Assembly (NCBI RefSeq): GCF_007833355.1
Contig: NZ_CP020914.1
Span: 2,838,047-2,902,046 of the forward strand
Source: Denitratisoma sp. DHT3
GTDB taxonomy: Bacteria > Pseudomonadota > Gammaproteobacteria > Burkholderiales > Rhodocyclaceae
Direction: 5' to 3'
DNA length: 64,000 nt
A program made the translations under genes and the position numbers. Within the stretch, counting starts at the first letter, position 1, and each line of letters starts with the position of its first letter. Positions 45,086 through 54,273 of the stretch are shown here, piece after piece. Under the pieces are notes generated by a model. The model made no database searches. It was given only the letters and a program-made list of their open reading frames with translations, and was not told the DNA's origin.

Positions 45086-45394
45086 ATGGGTTTCTACGAA
45101 CGTCACATGTTCTTTTGCGTCAACCAGCGCGCCGAGGGCGAGCTCTGCTGCGCCGCTGCCGGCGCGGCGAAGATGCTGGACTACGCCAAGGATCGGGTGA
45201 AGTCCCTGCAGCTGGACGGGCCGGGCAAGGTCCGGGTCAACAAGGCCGGCTGCCTGGGTCGTTGCGACAAGGGGCCGGTGGCCGTGGTGTACCCGGAAGG
45301 CGTCTGGTATTCCTACGTGGATGAGGAAGACATCCAGGAAATCGTCGATTCCCATCTGGTCAAGGGCGTCGTCGTGGAGCGGCTGAAAGTCTAG
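45086..45394 (+). CDS. Thioredoxin-like [2Fe-2S] ferredoxin
   Basis: 102 residues. The Cys pattern FFCVNQRAEGELCC ... AGCLGRCDKGPVAVVYP has the C-x8-12-C plus C-x3-C arrangement of the Shethna/NuoE-like [2Fe-2S] fold. It is probably a small soluble electron carrier. It is 27 nt downstream of the MazG-like gene and 9 nt before the hydrolase gene, inside a run of small housekeeping genes. No partner enzyme is evident. Confidence 0.85.
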   Translation: MGFYERHMFFCVNQRAEGELCCAAAGAAKMLDYAKDRVKSLQLDGPGKVRVNKAGCLGRCDKGPVAVVYPEGVWYSYVDEEDIQEIVDSHLVKGVVVERLKV

Positions 45395-45403
45395 GGGATC
45401 GGC

Positions 45404-46057
45404 ATGTCCCGCCACGAACGCATCCTGATCGACGGTCCGGCGGGACGCATCGAGGTCTTTGTCGAACCGAGGGAGGGTGCCCGGGGCATCGCCCTGATCT
45501 CCCATCCCCATCCGCTGTTCGGCGGCACCGCCGACAACAAGGTGGTGACCACCCTGGCGCGCACGTTCCGCGAGCTGGGCTATGTCACGCTGCGGCCGAA
45601 CTTCCGCGGCGTCGGCGCTTCCGAAGGGGCGCATGATCACGGCGAGCAGGAAACCGACGACCAGCTCGCGGTGCTGGACTACGCGCGCCGCCGCTTCGGC
45701 GAACTGCCGCTGGTGCTCGCCGGATTTTCCTTCGGCGCCTATGTCAGTACTCGCATCGCCAAGCGCCTGGCCGAGGCCGGCCGGCCGGCCTCGCGCCTGG
45801 TGCTGGTGGGCACCGCCGCCGGCTTCGTCGAGGGCGCGCGCACCTACCGGAGCGAGGCCGTCGCCGCCGACACCATCGTCATCCACGGCGCGGCAGACGC
45901 AACCGTGCCGCTGGCCAATGTGCTGGCCTGGGCGGAACCGCTGAACCTGCCGGTGACGGTGATTCCCGGCGCCGACCATTTCTTCCATCGGCGCCTGCAT
46001 CTGATCCGCGACATCATCTGCCGCGGCTTTGCCACACCGCCGTCCCCGCTGCCATGA
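45404..46057 (+). CDS. Alpha/beta hydrolase (COG2945-like)
   Basis: 217 residues with a compact alpha/beta-hydrolase fold. The nucleophile elbow is GFSFGAY with Ser in GxSxG, the acid lies in VIHGAADATVPL, and the His is in IPGADHFFHRRL. HPHPLFGGTADNKVV is typical of this bacterial family, whose substrate is unknown. Its stop overlaps the ovoA ATG (ATGA), so it is coupled to ovothiol synthesis by position only. Confidence 0.84.
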   Translation: MSRHERILIDGPAGRIEVFVEPREGARGIALISHPHPLFGGTADNKVVTTLARTFRELGYVTLRPNFRGVGASEGAHDHGEQETDDQLAVLDYARRRFGELPLVLAGFSFGAYVSTRIAKRLAEAGRPASRLVLVGTAAGFVEGARTYRSEAVAADTIVIHGAADATVPLANVLAWAEPLNLPVTVIPGADHFFHRRLHLIRDIICRGFATPPSPLP

Positions 46058-48165
46058 ACCCGGCCCTTTTTCCGCGCACGCCGCATCTCGCCGGCACCGA
46101 CGCCGAGGCCAAGCGCGCCGAGATCCGCCGTTATTTCCACGCCACCGCCGACCGCTACGAGTCGCTGTTCGAGACCCTGATCGGCGACGAGGCGTATTAC
46201 AAAAAGCCGATCTCCCTGCGCCATCCGCTGATCTTCTATCTCGGGCATACGGCGACCTTCTTCATCAACAAGCTGTTCGTCGCCGGGCTGATCGGCCAGC
46301 GCATCGACCCGCGCCTCGAATCGATGTTCGCCGTCGGCGTGGACGAGATGAGCTGGGACGATCTCAACGACGCCCACTACGACTGGCCCAGCGTCGAGGC
46401 GGTGCGCGCCTACCGGCGCCGGGTGCGCGAGGTGGTCGACACCTTCATCGCCGAGACGCCGCTGACTCTGCCGGTGGACTGGCAGAACCCGTTCTGGATC
46501 GTGCTGATGGGAATCGAGCACGAGCGCATCCACCTCGAAACCTCGTCGGTGCTGATCCGCCAGCACGATCTGTGCTACGTGCGCCCCCATCCCGACTGGC
46601 AGCCCTGCCGCACTACTGGACCGGCACCGGAGAATGATCTGGTGCCCGTCGCCGCCGGCACGGTACGCATCGGCAAGGACTACGCCGATCCGGTCTATGG
46701 CTGGGACAACGAATACGGCCGCCACGAGGCCGCCGTCCCGGCCTTCGAGGCCAGCCGTCATCTGGTGAGCAACCAGGAGTTCCTCGCCTTCGTCGAGGCC
46801 GGCGGCTACGCCGACGACAGCCTGTGGCAGGAGGAAGGACTGGCCTGGCGAAATTTCGCCCGCGCCCGGCAGCCGACCTTCTGGCTGCGGCGCGACGGCC
46901 AGTGGCGGCTGCGCCTGATGTGCGAGGAAGTGCCGATGCCCTGGGACTGGCCGGTGGAGACCAACTACCACGAGGCCAAGGCCTTCTGCGCCTGGAAGGC
47001 GCGCGCGAGCGGCCTGCCGGTGCGGCTGCCCAGCGAGGACGAGTGGTACCGCCTGCATGCCGTCAGCGGCGTTGCCGACCCCGTGCCCGAGCGCGCCTGT
47101 GAGGCCAACCTGCATCTCGACCACGGCGCCTCTTCCTGCCCGGTGACCCGCTTCCGTCACGGCGAGTTCTACGACGTGGTCGGCAATGTCTGGCAATGGA
47201 CCGAGACGCCGACCTATCCATTCGACGGCTTCGCCGTGCACCCGGTGTATGACGATTTCACCACGCCGACCTTCGACAATCGCCACAACCTGATCAAGGG
47301 CGGCGCCTGGATCTCCTGCGGCGACGAGGCGCTCGCCGCCGCGCGCTACGCCTTCCGCCGCCATTTCTTCCAGCATGCCGGCTTCCGCTACGTGGCTGCC
47401 GCCGCGCCGGCGCCGGCCCCCGCCGTCGGCTACGAAAGCGACCGCATGCTGAGCGAGTACAGCGAGTTCCACTACGGCGGCGAGCACTTCGGCGTCCCCA
47501 ACTTCCCGCGCACCCTGGCGCAACTCGCCATCCGCGCGCTGGGCGGGCGCCCCGCGCGCCGCGCGCTCGACATCGGCTGCGCCACCGGCCGCGCCAGCTT
47601 CGAACTGGCGCGGCATTTCGAGCGCGTCACCGGCATCGACTTCTCCGCCCGCTTCATCGGCGCCGGCGTGCGCCTGGCCGAGGACGGCGTGCTGCGCTAC
47701 ACCCTGGCGGACGAGGGCGAGCTGGTCAGCTACCGGGAGGTGCGGCTGGCCGACCTCGGCCTCGACGCGGTGCGCGGCAAGGTCGAGTTCTTCCAGGGCG
47801 ACGCCTGCAATCTGAAGGACATCTTCACCGGCTACGACCTGGTCTTCGCCGCCAATCTGATCGACCGCCTCTACAGTCCGAAGAAGTTCCTCGACGGGCT
47901 GGCGGGCCGCGTCAATCCCGGCGGCCTCCTGCTCATCGCCACGCCCTGTACCTGGCTGGAGGAACACACGCCGCGCGCCGAATGGATCGGCGGCTTCAAG
48001 CGCGACGGCGAAAGCTTCACCACCCTGGACGGCCTGAAGGAAATCCTCCTGCCCCATTTTCGCCTGCTCGAAGGCCCGCTGGAGGTGCCTTTCGTGATTC
48101 GCGAAACCCGGCGCAAGCACCAGCACACCCTGTCCGAGGTCACCCTATGGGAGCGCCGGCAATAG
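46054..48165 (+). CDS. ovoA: Ovothiol synthase OvoA (sulfoxide synthase/methyltransferase)
   Basis: 703 residues, the expected length. An N-terminal DinB-like domain supplies iron ligands H65 and the H156-x3-H160 pair ([10 protein letters not shown]). The FGE-sulfatase-like middle domain (about 205-450: [20 protein letters not shown] ... [16 protein letters not shown]) makes 5-histidylcysteine sulfoxide. The C-terminal SAM methyltransferase ([14 protein letters not shown] at about 505) methylates the imidazole. Product: ovothiol A precursors from His, Cys and O2. Fused methyltransferase and length separate it from EgtB. The separate lyase step is not encoded nearby. Confidence 0.92.
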   Translation: MNPALFPRTPHLAGTDAEAKRAEIRRYFHATADRYESLFETLIGDEAYYKKPISLRHPLIFYLGHTATFFINKLFVAGLIGQRIDPRLESMFAVGVDEMSWDDLNDAHYDWPSVEAVRAYRRRVREVVDTFIAETPLTLPVDWQNPFWIVLMGIEHERIHLETSSVLIRQHDLCYVRPHPDWQPCRTTGPAPENDLVPVAAGTVRIGKDYADPVYGWDNEYGRHEAAVPAFEASRHLVSNQEFLAFVEAGGYADDSLWQEEGLAWRNFARARQPTFWLRRDGQWRLRLMCEEVPMPWDWPVETNYHEAKAFCAWKARASGLPVRLPSEDEWYRLHAVSGVADPVPERACEANLHLDHGASSCPVTRFRHGEFYDVVGNVWQWTETPTYPFDGFAVHPVYDDFTTPTFDNRHNLIKGGAWISCGDEALAAARYAFRRHFFQHAGFRYVAAAAPAPAPAVGYESDRMLSEYSEFHYGGEHFGVPNFPRTLAQLAIRALGGRPARRALDIGCATGRASFELARHFERVTGIDFSARFIGAGVRLAEDGVLRYTLADEGELVSYREVRLADLGLDAVRGKVEFFQGDACNLKDIFTGYDLVFAANLIDRLYSPKKFLDGLAGRVNPGGLLLIATPCTWLEEHTPRAEWIGGFKRDGESFTTLDGLKEILLPHFRLLEGPLEVPFVIRETRRKHQHTLSEVTLWERRQ

Positions 48166-49100
48166 CCCCCGCCGCCTCTGCCGCGGCCGCGATGCCGCTG
48201 GTCGTCGACGACCTGGTCAAGTCCTACGGCGGGCGCCGCGCGGTGGCGGGGATCTCCTTTGCCTTGCGGCGCGGCGAATGCTTCGGCCTCCTGGGTCCCA
48301 ACGGCGCCGGCAAGACCACCACCCTGCGCTGCTGCCTGGGTCTGATCGCGCCCGACGACGGCCGCATCGAACTGGTCGGGCAGCCGGTGCCGGCCCGGGC
48401 GCGGCAGGCGCGTGCGCGCGTCGGTGTGGTGCCGCAACTGGACAACCTCGACCCCGACTTCACCTGCGCCGAGAACCTGTTGGTGTATGGCCGCTATTTC
48501 GGCCTGCCCGATGCCGCGATCCGCGCCCGGATTCCCCACCTGATGGATTTCGCCGGCCTCGCTGGCAAGGAAAACGCCGACATCAAGACTCTCTCCGGCG
48601 GCATGAAGCGGCGCCTGACCCTGGCCCGAGCCCTGGTCAACGATCCGGACCTGCTGATCCTCGACGAGCCCACCACGGGGCTGGACCCGCAGGCCCGGCA
48701 CCTGATCTGGGAGCGCCTGAAGCGTCTCCTGGCCGAGGGCAAGACCATCCTGCTCACCACCCATTTCATGGACGAGGCGGAGCGCCTCTGCCATCGGCTG
48801 GCGGTGATGGATGCCGGACGCATCATCAGCGAAGGCTCGCCGCAGGGCCTGATCGGCGAATTCATCGAACCCCACGTGGTGGAGGTGTTCGGCGAGGACG
48901 CCCCCGGCTGGGCCGCCGCCGAGGCCGGCCGCTTCGCGCGCCGCTGCGAGGTGAGCGGCGAGACCGCGTTCTGCTACGTGGAGGACGCCCGGCCGCTGCT
49001 CGATCATCTGGCAACGCGCCCGCAGCTGCGCACCCTGCACCGTCCCGCCAATCTGGAAGACGTGTTCCTCAAGCTGACCGGCCGCGAACTGCGCGACTGA
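48147..49100 (+). CDS. NodI-like ABC transporter ATPase, no permease nearby
   Basis: 317 residues. Walker A is [10 protein letters not shown], the signature LSGGMKRR and Walker [13 protein letters not shown]. The C-terminal segment [20 protein letters not shown] is characteristic of NodI/DrrA-type exporters (ABC-2). ATG 48147 with GAGG upstream overlaps ovoA by 19 nt; ATG 48192 is the alternative. A NodJ-type permease should follow, but the downstream DNA holds relics of restriction genes instead, so the transporter was probably cut off from its partner by the island. Confidence 0.82.
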   Translation: MGAPAIAPAASAAAAMPLVVDDLVKSYGGRRAVAGISFALRRGECFGLLGPNGAGKTTTLRCCLGLIAPDDGRIELVGQPVPARARQARARVGVVPQLDNLDPDFTCAENLLVYGRYFGLPDAAIRARIPHLMDFAGLAGKENADIKTLSGGMKRRLTLARALVNDPDLLILDEPTTGLDPQARHLIWERLKRLLAEGKTILLTTHFMDEAERLCHRLAVMDAGRIISEGSPQGLIGEFIEPHVVEVFGEDAPGWAAAEAGRFARRCEVSGETAFCYVEDARPLLDHLATRPQLRTLHRPANLEDVFLKLTGRELRD

Positions 49101-49137
49101 GCGGGGCTACCGGACACTTCACGCTAAAAAAGCCCCC

Positions 49138-49315
49138 ATGAGCGCAGTCGAAATCGAAGCCACCCTCTCGGACCTTGCCCTCCAGTCCTTTGCCGCGCCC
49201 ACGAGCGCAACGACGAGGTGCTGGAGCGCATCTACATCGGTCGCCGTTTCCGGAACGACACCGAGCGGCTGGAAAAGCTGTTCGAGCCGTACACGAAAAT
49301 GACAGCGGAAAAACG
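49138..49315 (+). pseudogene. Relic of restriction-modification gene(s)
   Basis: Two short pieces in different frames. MSAVEIEATLSDLALQSFAA (from 49138) resembles the start of large MmeI-type DNA methyltransferases. HERNDEVLERIYIGRRFRND (from about 49200), followed by TERLEKLFEPYTKM, resembles an internal or end segment of restriction or methyltransferase proteins. Nothing between them remains, so most of the gene has been deleted. The family reading is from memory and is tentative. Confidence 0.45.
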
Positions 49316-49387
49316 CTCCTCACCCCAGCCCTCTCTCCGCAAGCGGAGCGAGGGGGCAATTGCGAAAACAACGAGGGGGACGCGAGC

Positions 49388-51088
49388 ATGAGCATGAACA
49401 AGCCCCGTTCTTCCCCACCCTTGCCGCACGCAGAAACCCTGACGGTGGAATTCAAGAGTGACCTCAAGCGCCTGTCCGACGATGAGCTGGTCGAAGCCCT
49501 GGTGTGCCTGGCCAATGCCGATGGCGGGGAACTCTGGCTGGGTGTGGAGGATGACGGCACGCCGACGGGCCTGCATGAAGCCCACCGGAATCTGGCCGGA
49601 TTGCCGGGGCTGGTCGCCGCCAGAACCTCGCCATCCCTGGGGGTGACGGTGGAGGCTCTGGATGTCGCAGGCTGCCGCGTCGCCCGGATTGCGGTTCCCA
49701 AGTCGATGTCCGAGGTTGCGACGACGGCAGGCGTGTATCTGCGCCGCCGTATCAAGCACGATGGCACGCCCGAATGCGTGCCCATGTTGCCGCATGACCG
49801 GATCAGCCGGGCATCGAGTTTTGGACTGACGGATGTGTCGGCCCAGCCGGTGGCCGGCGCCACGCTTGCCGATTTCGATCCGCTGGAGCGGGAGCGCCTG
49901 CGTCAGGCAATACAGAAATTCGGTGGTGACCGGATATTGCTGGAACTGGATGACGAGGCATTGGATGGCGCACTCGGATTCACCGTCCGTGTCGGGCAAG
50001 GGGCCCAGGCGGTACGGGTGCCAACGCTCACGGGCCTGCTGGTGATTGGTCGCGAGAATGCCTTGCGTGAACTCGTGCCCACGCATGAGCTGGCATTCCA
50101 GGTGCTGTCTCGCGAAGCCGTGTCGTTCAATGAGTTTCAGCGTTACCCATTGTTGAAAGCATTGGAATGGCTGGAAACCAATTTTCGTCCCTACAACCCG
50201 GAGCATGAAGTACAGATTGGTTTGTTTCGCGTTCCCGTTCCCAAGGTGGACATTGGCGCCTTTCGGGAAGCGGTGGCCAACGCCTTGGTGCACCGCGATT
50301 ACCACCGTCTCGGTGCTGTCCATGTGCGGCTGGACGATCATGGACTGACGGTCAGCAATCCGGGAGGATTGATGGAGGGCGTGACACTCCATAATTTGCT
50401 GACGACCGAACCGCGTCCACGCAACCCGGCGCTGGCCGATGCCATGAAACGTATCGGTGTCGTCGAACGTTCGGGACGCGGGGTGGACAAGATTTATCGC
50501 GGCATGCTGCGTTTTGGCCGACCGGAACCCGACTACAGCCGCACCGATGACCACGGTGTGGTGCTGCAACTGGCAACCGTGGAAGCGGATGAGGTTTTCC
50601 TGCAACTGGTGGTCGAACAGGAAAGCCGGCAAGATGGGGCCGTACTGCCCATCGACAGCCTGATTGCGCTGGCCGCATTGCGCGAGCAAAAACGTCTGGG
50701 CGTGGAAGAATTGGCCGGGCACATCCATCGCGATCACTCCCAGGCCAAGCGAACGCTGGAACGGCTGGTCGAGGCCGGATTGGTGCAGCCTCACGGCAAC
50801 ACGCGCAACCGCAGCTATACGCTATCGGCGGAGGTTTATCGCGCCAAGGGCAAGCAGGTGGCCTACACCCGCCAGGCGGGGTTCAGCTCCTTGCAGCACG
50901 AGCAACTGGTATTGGGTCATCTTCAGCATCATGGGCGCATCCGGCGCGGCGAGGTGATCGAGTTGTGTCATCTGACTGGAGACCAGGCCGCCAAATTGTT
51001 GAAGCGGCTCAAGGACGAAGGCAGACTGGTGCAGCATGGCGAGCGGCGCGGGGCGTTCTACACCTTGGGCGAGAATGAGTCGCTATGA
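49388..51088 (+). CDS. AlbA_2/Schlafen-type ATP-binding regulator
   Basis: 566 residues. The N-terminal AlbA_2 domain (about 15-135) has TVEFKSDLKR and ANADGGELWLGVEDDGTPTG; a GHKL-like ATPase half (about 280-420) has EAVANALVHRDYH and GRGVDKIYRGMLRFG; then winged-helix repeats (LRDEGRL-like RLKDEGRLVQHG). Such proteins are DNA-binding ATPases common in islands and sometimes near defence genes. GAGGGGG precedes ATG 49388. Flanking restriction relics suggest it is the survivor of a former defence or mobile cluster. Target and role are unknown. Confidence 0.8.
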   Translation: MSMNKPRSSPPLPHAETLTVEFKSDLKRLSDDELVEALVCLANADGGELWLGVEDDGTPTGLHEAHRNLAGLPGLVAARTSPSLGVTVEALDVAGCRVARIAVPKSMSEVATTAGVYLRRRIKHDGTPECVPMLPHDRISRASSFGLTDVSAQPVAGATLADFDPLERERLRQAIQKFGGDRILLELDDEALDGALGFTVRVGQGAQAVRVPTLTGLLVIGRENALRELVPTHELAFQVLSREAVSFNEFQRYPLLKALEWLETNFRPYNPEHEVQIGLFRVPVPKVDIGAFREAVANALVHRDYHRLGAVHVRLDDHGLTVSNPGGLMEGVTLHNLLTTEPRPRNPALADAMKRIGVVERSGRGVDKIYRGMLRFGRPEPDYSRTDDHGVVLQLATVEADEVFLQLVVEQESRQDGAVLPIDSLIALAALREQKRLGVEELAGHIHRDHSQAKRTLERLVEAGLVQPHGNTRNRSYTLSAEVYRAKGKQVAYTRQAGFSSLQHEQLVLGHLQHHGRIRRGEVIELCHLTGDQAAKLLKRLKDEGRLVQHGERRGAFYTLGENESL

Positions 51089-51214
51089 GCCGCCATGGGT
51101 ACCGGGAAAAATTTGATCGAGTTTTGTTCTGCCTGCTGGGATTCGTTTGATTTATATGAAAATCATATATTTAACAATGTGTTAGATATTATTCCGGACG
51201 AAAGGGCTTTGATT

Positions 51215-51254
51215 CGATATGAGCCGATATGAGCCGATATGAGCCGATATGAGC
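51215..51254 (+). repeat. Four tandem 10-bp repeats
   Basis: CGATATGAGC occurs four times without spacer at 51215-51254, in an AT-richer pocket (TTAACAATGTGTTAGATATT upstream) just after the AlbA_2 gene. It may be a slippage product, an iteron-like binding site or an island-end scar. No function can be assigned. Confidence 0.85.
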
Positions 51255-51291
51255 CTCGTCCCTGATCCATGTTTTCTTGAGCAAATGCCAT

Positions 51292-51514
51292 GAGCACGAC
51301 CACGAGTCCATCGCGTTGGACATGGCGAAGGAAGGTTCCGACTGGATCTGGTGCGAATACGCCTTGACCATCGGCTACCGCCGCAGCCTGACCGAGATCG
51401 TGCAGATCATCGGGCGCGCTTCACCAACCTGATCGCCGAACCCGTGAACAGGAATCCATCCGTCAACATGCCATCGCGGCCATGAACATCACCCAGCAGG
51501 CCAAGCTGGGTTGA
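51292..51514 (+). pseudogene. Relic of DEAD/DEAH helicase (restriction-type)
   Basis: EHDHESIALDMAKEGSDWIW, continuing CEYALTIGYRRSLTEIVQ and IIGRA, reads as helicase motif VI of restriction-linked helicases. After a deletion and frame change, ARFTNLIAEP, the next conserved segment, follows. Neither a start nor the ATPase motifs I-III remain. It is probably the tail of the same decayed defence cluster as the relic at 49138-49315. Confidence 0.65.
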
Positions 51515-51971
51515 GCGCATCAAGGGTTGCGAAGGCTGGTGATCTACCAACCGCTGACATAGTCCCGCCCGCGGTCTGCGTACCGCTTTGCCGTTCTGTC
51601 GCGGCCCGTGTATCGGGCCGCTGTTAAGCCGCGATGACTTCCCCGTCGCGGCGGCTGCTTGACTGGGAGAAACCATGACCATCGTTCCCCGCGCCGCCTG
51701 ACGCTGGGTGGCCGGTGCGCACCCGCTCCTGGCCTTCGTCTACGGCACCCTGGGCCAGTTGCTGTACGTGGAGCTCTCGCTGTTCCATTGCGCCCAGGCC
51801 AGTACCGTGATCGGCAGCCCTGCTGCTGCTCTCGGTGGCGGTCGATGGCGACAGCGCCGTGCTGCGCCGGCGCCTGGGATAGCGTTCAGATCGAGAATTG
51901 GCGCAGGGTCATGGAACCGGCATAGAATCGGAAGGGTGAACATCGGGGAGTCGGCGGTTGGTCCTAACCTC
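51515..51971. other. Scrambled intergenic DNA after the relic island
   Basis: GC-rich, with possible hairpins (CGGCCCGTGTATCGGGCCG near 51602; CCGCGATGACTTCCCCGTCGCGG near 51631). A leader-like TTGACTGGGAGAAACCATG ends at a short frame that stops after eleven codons or so. Further on, HPLLAFVYGTLGQLLYVELS and, in another frame, LLLLSVAVDGDSAVLRRRLG read like pieces of one small protein broken by a frameshift; I do not recognise it. The promoter of the downstream cyclase gene must also lie here. Confidence 0.45.
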
Positions 51972-53990
51972 ATGCGACAAAGATTCTTTGTTCCCCTGGT
52001 CGGCTTCTCCAGCTTTCTGCTGGTGATCCTGTTCGTGGCCCTGGCCCTGGGCCGCAATGCCCGGGAGCGGGAAGATTTCGAGAAGATGCTGGCGGAGCAG
52101 GCGGCGCGGGCGCAGACGGCTTTCCAGGTCGCGATGGCCAACCAGCAGGATCAGTTGGTCACCCTGGCCGCGCTGGTAGCCAATTCGCCCCGCGTTTCGG
52201 CGTTGTTCGCCCGTGGCCGGGAGGCGGTGCTGGCGGAAGGCGGCGGGGCCGGCCACCGTCGTGCCGCCGAAATCCGCGCGGCCTTGCTGCAGGAGGTGGA
52301 GCCATCCTGGCGTGTCCTGCAGCAACAGTTCGGCCTGCGCCAATTGCATTTCTTCCTGGCGCCGGGTGCGCTGTCCTTTCTGCGGATCCACGTGCCGGAA
52401 AAGTTCGGCGACCGCATCGACGAGATCCGCCCGCTGGTCGTCGATGTGAATCGGGATCGGCGCGCCCGCTCCGGGTTCGAGATCGGCCGTGTCCATTCCG
52501 GGGTACGGGGCGTGGCGCCGGTGTCGCTGCCCACCGCCGAAGGTGGCGCCACGGCCATCGGCGCGGTGGAGGCGGGCGGCTCCTTCGAGCCCATCCTGTC
52601 CCTGCTGGATCGCCAACTGACGGCGGGATTTGCCGTGGTGGTGGACCGCGCCCGGCTGGAGAGCGTCGTCTGGCCGGCCAACCGGCCGCCGGCTGGGGAG
52701 AAATACGTCTCCTGCGACTGCTATCTGGACACCGCCACGCGTCCCGAGGTGCGCGCCTGGCTGGCGGCGGGCGTCCTGCCGGCCTATGGCGACCGCTTCA
52801 CTTCCAGCCTCCTGGCTTGGCGCGGACGCACCTACCAGGTGGTGCGTTTTCCCTTGCGCGATTACCTGGGCGGCAGGGATCCGCGGCGCGCGCCGGTGGG
52901 TTCGGTGCTGGTCTGGTCCGATGTCAGCGACGCAGTGACCGGATTGCGCCACCAGACCTGGCGCAACGTCGTCATCAATGCCTTCGGTTTCCTCGCGGCG
53001 GAGATCCTGCTGCTGCTGTTGCTGCGTTATTCCCGCGCCGAATGGCAGCGTCAGCTGGACAACGCGACGGCGGCGGCGCAGGCTGACCGACAGGCGATCG
53101 CCAGCCTGTCGCGTCGCAACGAATTGCTGCTGATGTCGGTCGGGGAGGGCATTTTCGGCATCGATCGACAGAGGAAGGTGAGCTTCGTCAATCCGGCCGC
53201 GTTGAAAATGCTGGGCTATGCGCGGGAGGAGGCGATCGGCCAGGATGCTCACACCTTGTTCCATCACCGGCAGTCCGATGGCCGCGAGTCTCACGCCAAC
53301 GAATGCCCGATGCATCAGACGCTGCAGGATGGCGTGACCCGCACCGCCGAGGACTGGCTGTTCCGTAAGGACGGCAGCGGCTTTCCGGTGCAATGGACCA
53401 TCACCGCCATGATCGACCAGGGCGTGATCGAGGGCGCGGTGGCGGCGTTCCAGGACATCGAGGTGCGGCGCCGTACCGAGGAGGAGATGCTGCGCCTGGC
53501 GACCACCGACACCCTGACCGGCGTGCCCAACCGGCGCAGCTTCATGGAGCAGGGAAAGCAGGAAATGGAGCGGGTGAAGCGCTTCACCCAGTCCGCCGCC
53601 TTTTTGATGCTGGATCTGGACTTCTTCAAGCGGGTCAACGACAACTATGGTCACATCGCCGGCGACGCGGCGCTGCGGCATTTCGCCATCGTGGCGCGGG
53701 AGAGTCTGCGGCGGGTGGATATCTTCGGCCGCGTCGGCGGCGAGGAATTCGCCGCCGTGCTGCCCGGCACCGACGAGGCCGGGGCGCTGGAACTGGCGGA
53801 GCGCCTGCGTACCACGCTGGAGCAGTCCCCCGCGCAATTCCAGGGCATCGCCATCCCGATGACCGTCAGCATCGGCCTGACCCTGCTGAAGCCCGCCGAC
53901 GTCTCGCTCGACAACGCCATCAGCCGCGCCGACGCGGCGCTGTACCGCGCCAAGCAACAGGGCCGCAACCGGGTCGAGGTGATACTGTGA
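51972..53990 (+). CDS. dCache-like/PAS diguanylate cyclase
   Basis: 672 residues: TM1 at about 7-27, a large periplasmic Cache-type sensor (about 35-340; LHFFLAPGALSFLRIHVPEK is a typical segment), TM2 at about 347-367, a coiled linker, PAS (about 385-505), then GGDEF. The active motif is GGEEF with RRVD five residues before it as inhibitory site, so an active, feedback-inhibited cyclase is expected. ATG 51972 is used; GTG 51936 region is a weaker alternative. It is a lone gene followed within 6 nt by repeat copy C. Confidence 0.92.
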   Translation: MRQRFFVPLVGFSSFLLVILFVALALGRNAREREDFEKMLAEQAARAQTAFQVAMANQQDQLVTLAALVANSPRVSALFARGREAVLAEGGGAGHRRAAEIRAALLQEVEPSWRVLQQQFGLRQLHFFLAPGALSFLRIHVPEKFGDRIDEIRPLVVDVNRDRRARSGFEIGRVHSGVRGVAPVSLPTAEGGATAIGAVEAGGSFEPILSLLDRQLTAGFAVVVDRARLESVVWPANRPPAGEKYVSCDCYLDTATRPEVRAWLAAGVLPAYGDRFTSSLLAWRGRTYQVVRFPLRDYLGGRDPRRAPVGSVLVWSDVSDAVTGLRHQTWRNVVINAFGFLAAEILLLLLLRYSRAEWQRQLDNATAAAQADRQAIASLSRRNELLLMSVGEGIFGIDRQRKVSFVNPAALKMLGYAREEAIGQDAHTLFHHRQSDGRESHANECPMHQTLQDGVTRTAEDWLFRKDGSGFPVQWTITAMIDQGVIEGAVAAFQDIEVRRRTEEEMLRLATTDTLTGVPNRRSFMEQGKQEMERVKRFTQSAAFLMLDLDFFKRVNDNYGHIAGDAALRHFAIVARESLRRVDIFGRVGGEEFAAVLPGTDEAGALELAERLRTTLEQSPAQFQGIAIPMTVSIGLTLLKPADVSLDNAISRADAALYRAKQQGRNRVEVIL

Positions 53991-53996
53991 GGTGGA

Positions 53997-54190
53997 CTCG
54001 CCCCCCTCCGGAGGGTTCGAGTCGGCTCGCTGTGCTCGATATCACGGGGAACGCTGTAGCGGCACCGATAGGTTGCGGCTGGCGCCGCGTGCCGCTTTTC
54101 CCCATCGTGGGAAAGGTGGCGCGGCGGAAAAGCTTTTTCGGCATTCCATCCCTTCGCCATCCTCCGGGGCGGAGCGACGGAAAAGCTCTG
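53997..54190 (+). repeat. Dispersed GC-rich repeat, copy C
   Basis: Starts CTCGCCCCCCTCCGGAGGGT 6 nt after the cyclase stop, on the same strand. It shares with copy A the blocks CTCGCTG.GCTCG, GGGGAACGCTGT, GCCGCGTGCCGCTTTTCC, GGCGCGGCGGAAAAGCTTTT and TCGGCATTCCATCCCTTCGC, then a second GGAAAAGCT. CCCCCTCCGGAGGG at its start is itself a strong hairpin. It lies between two convergent genes. Confidence 0.82.
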
Positions 54191-54273
54191 TCAAGGAGGC
54201 ACGGAGGTTCTGATTTTGTGGAAGCGGGTATGGCCCGCTCCCACATGCCCCGTGCCCGCCGTATCGCCGCGAG

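Noticed and set aside
49316..49370. CCCTCTC...GAGAGGG-like motif as another copy of the dispersed repeat
   Set aside because: It shares only a generic C-rich/G-rich hairpin and none of the ordered blocks of copies A-C.
51215..51254. Possible CRISPR array
   Set aside because: Four 10-bp repeats are contiguous with no spacers and no cas genes, so this is a simple tandem repeat.
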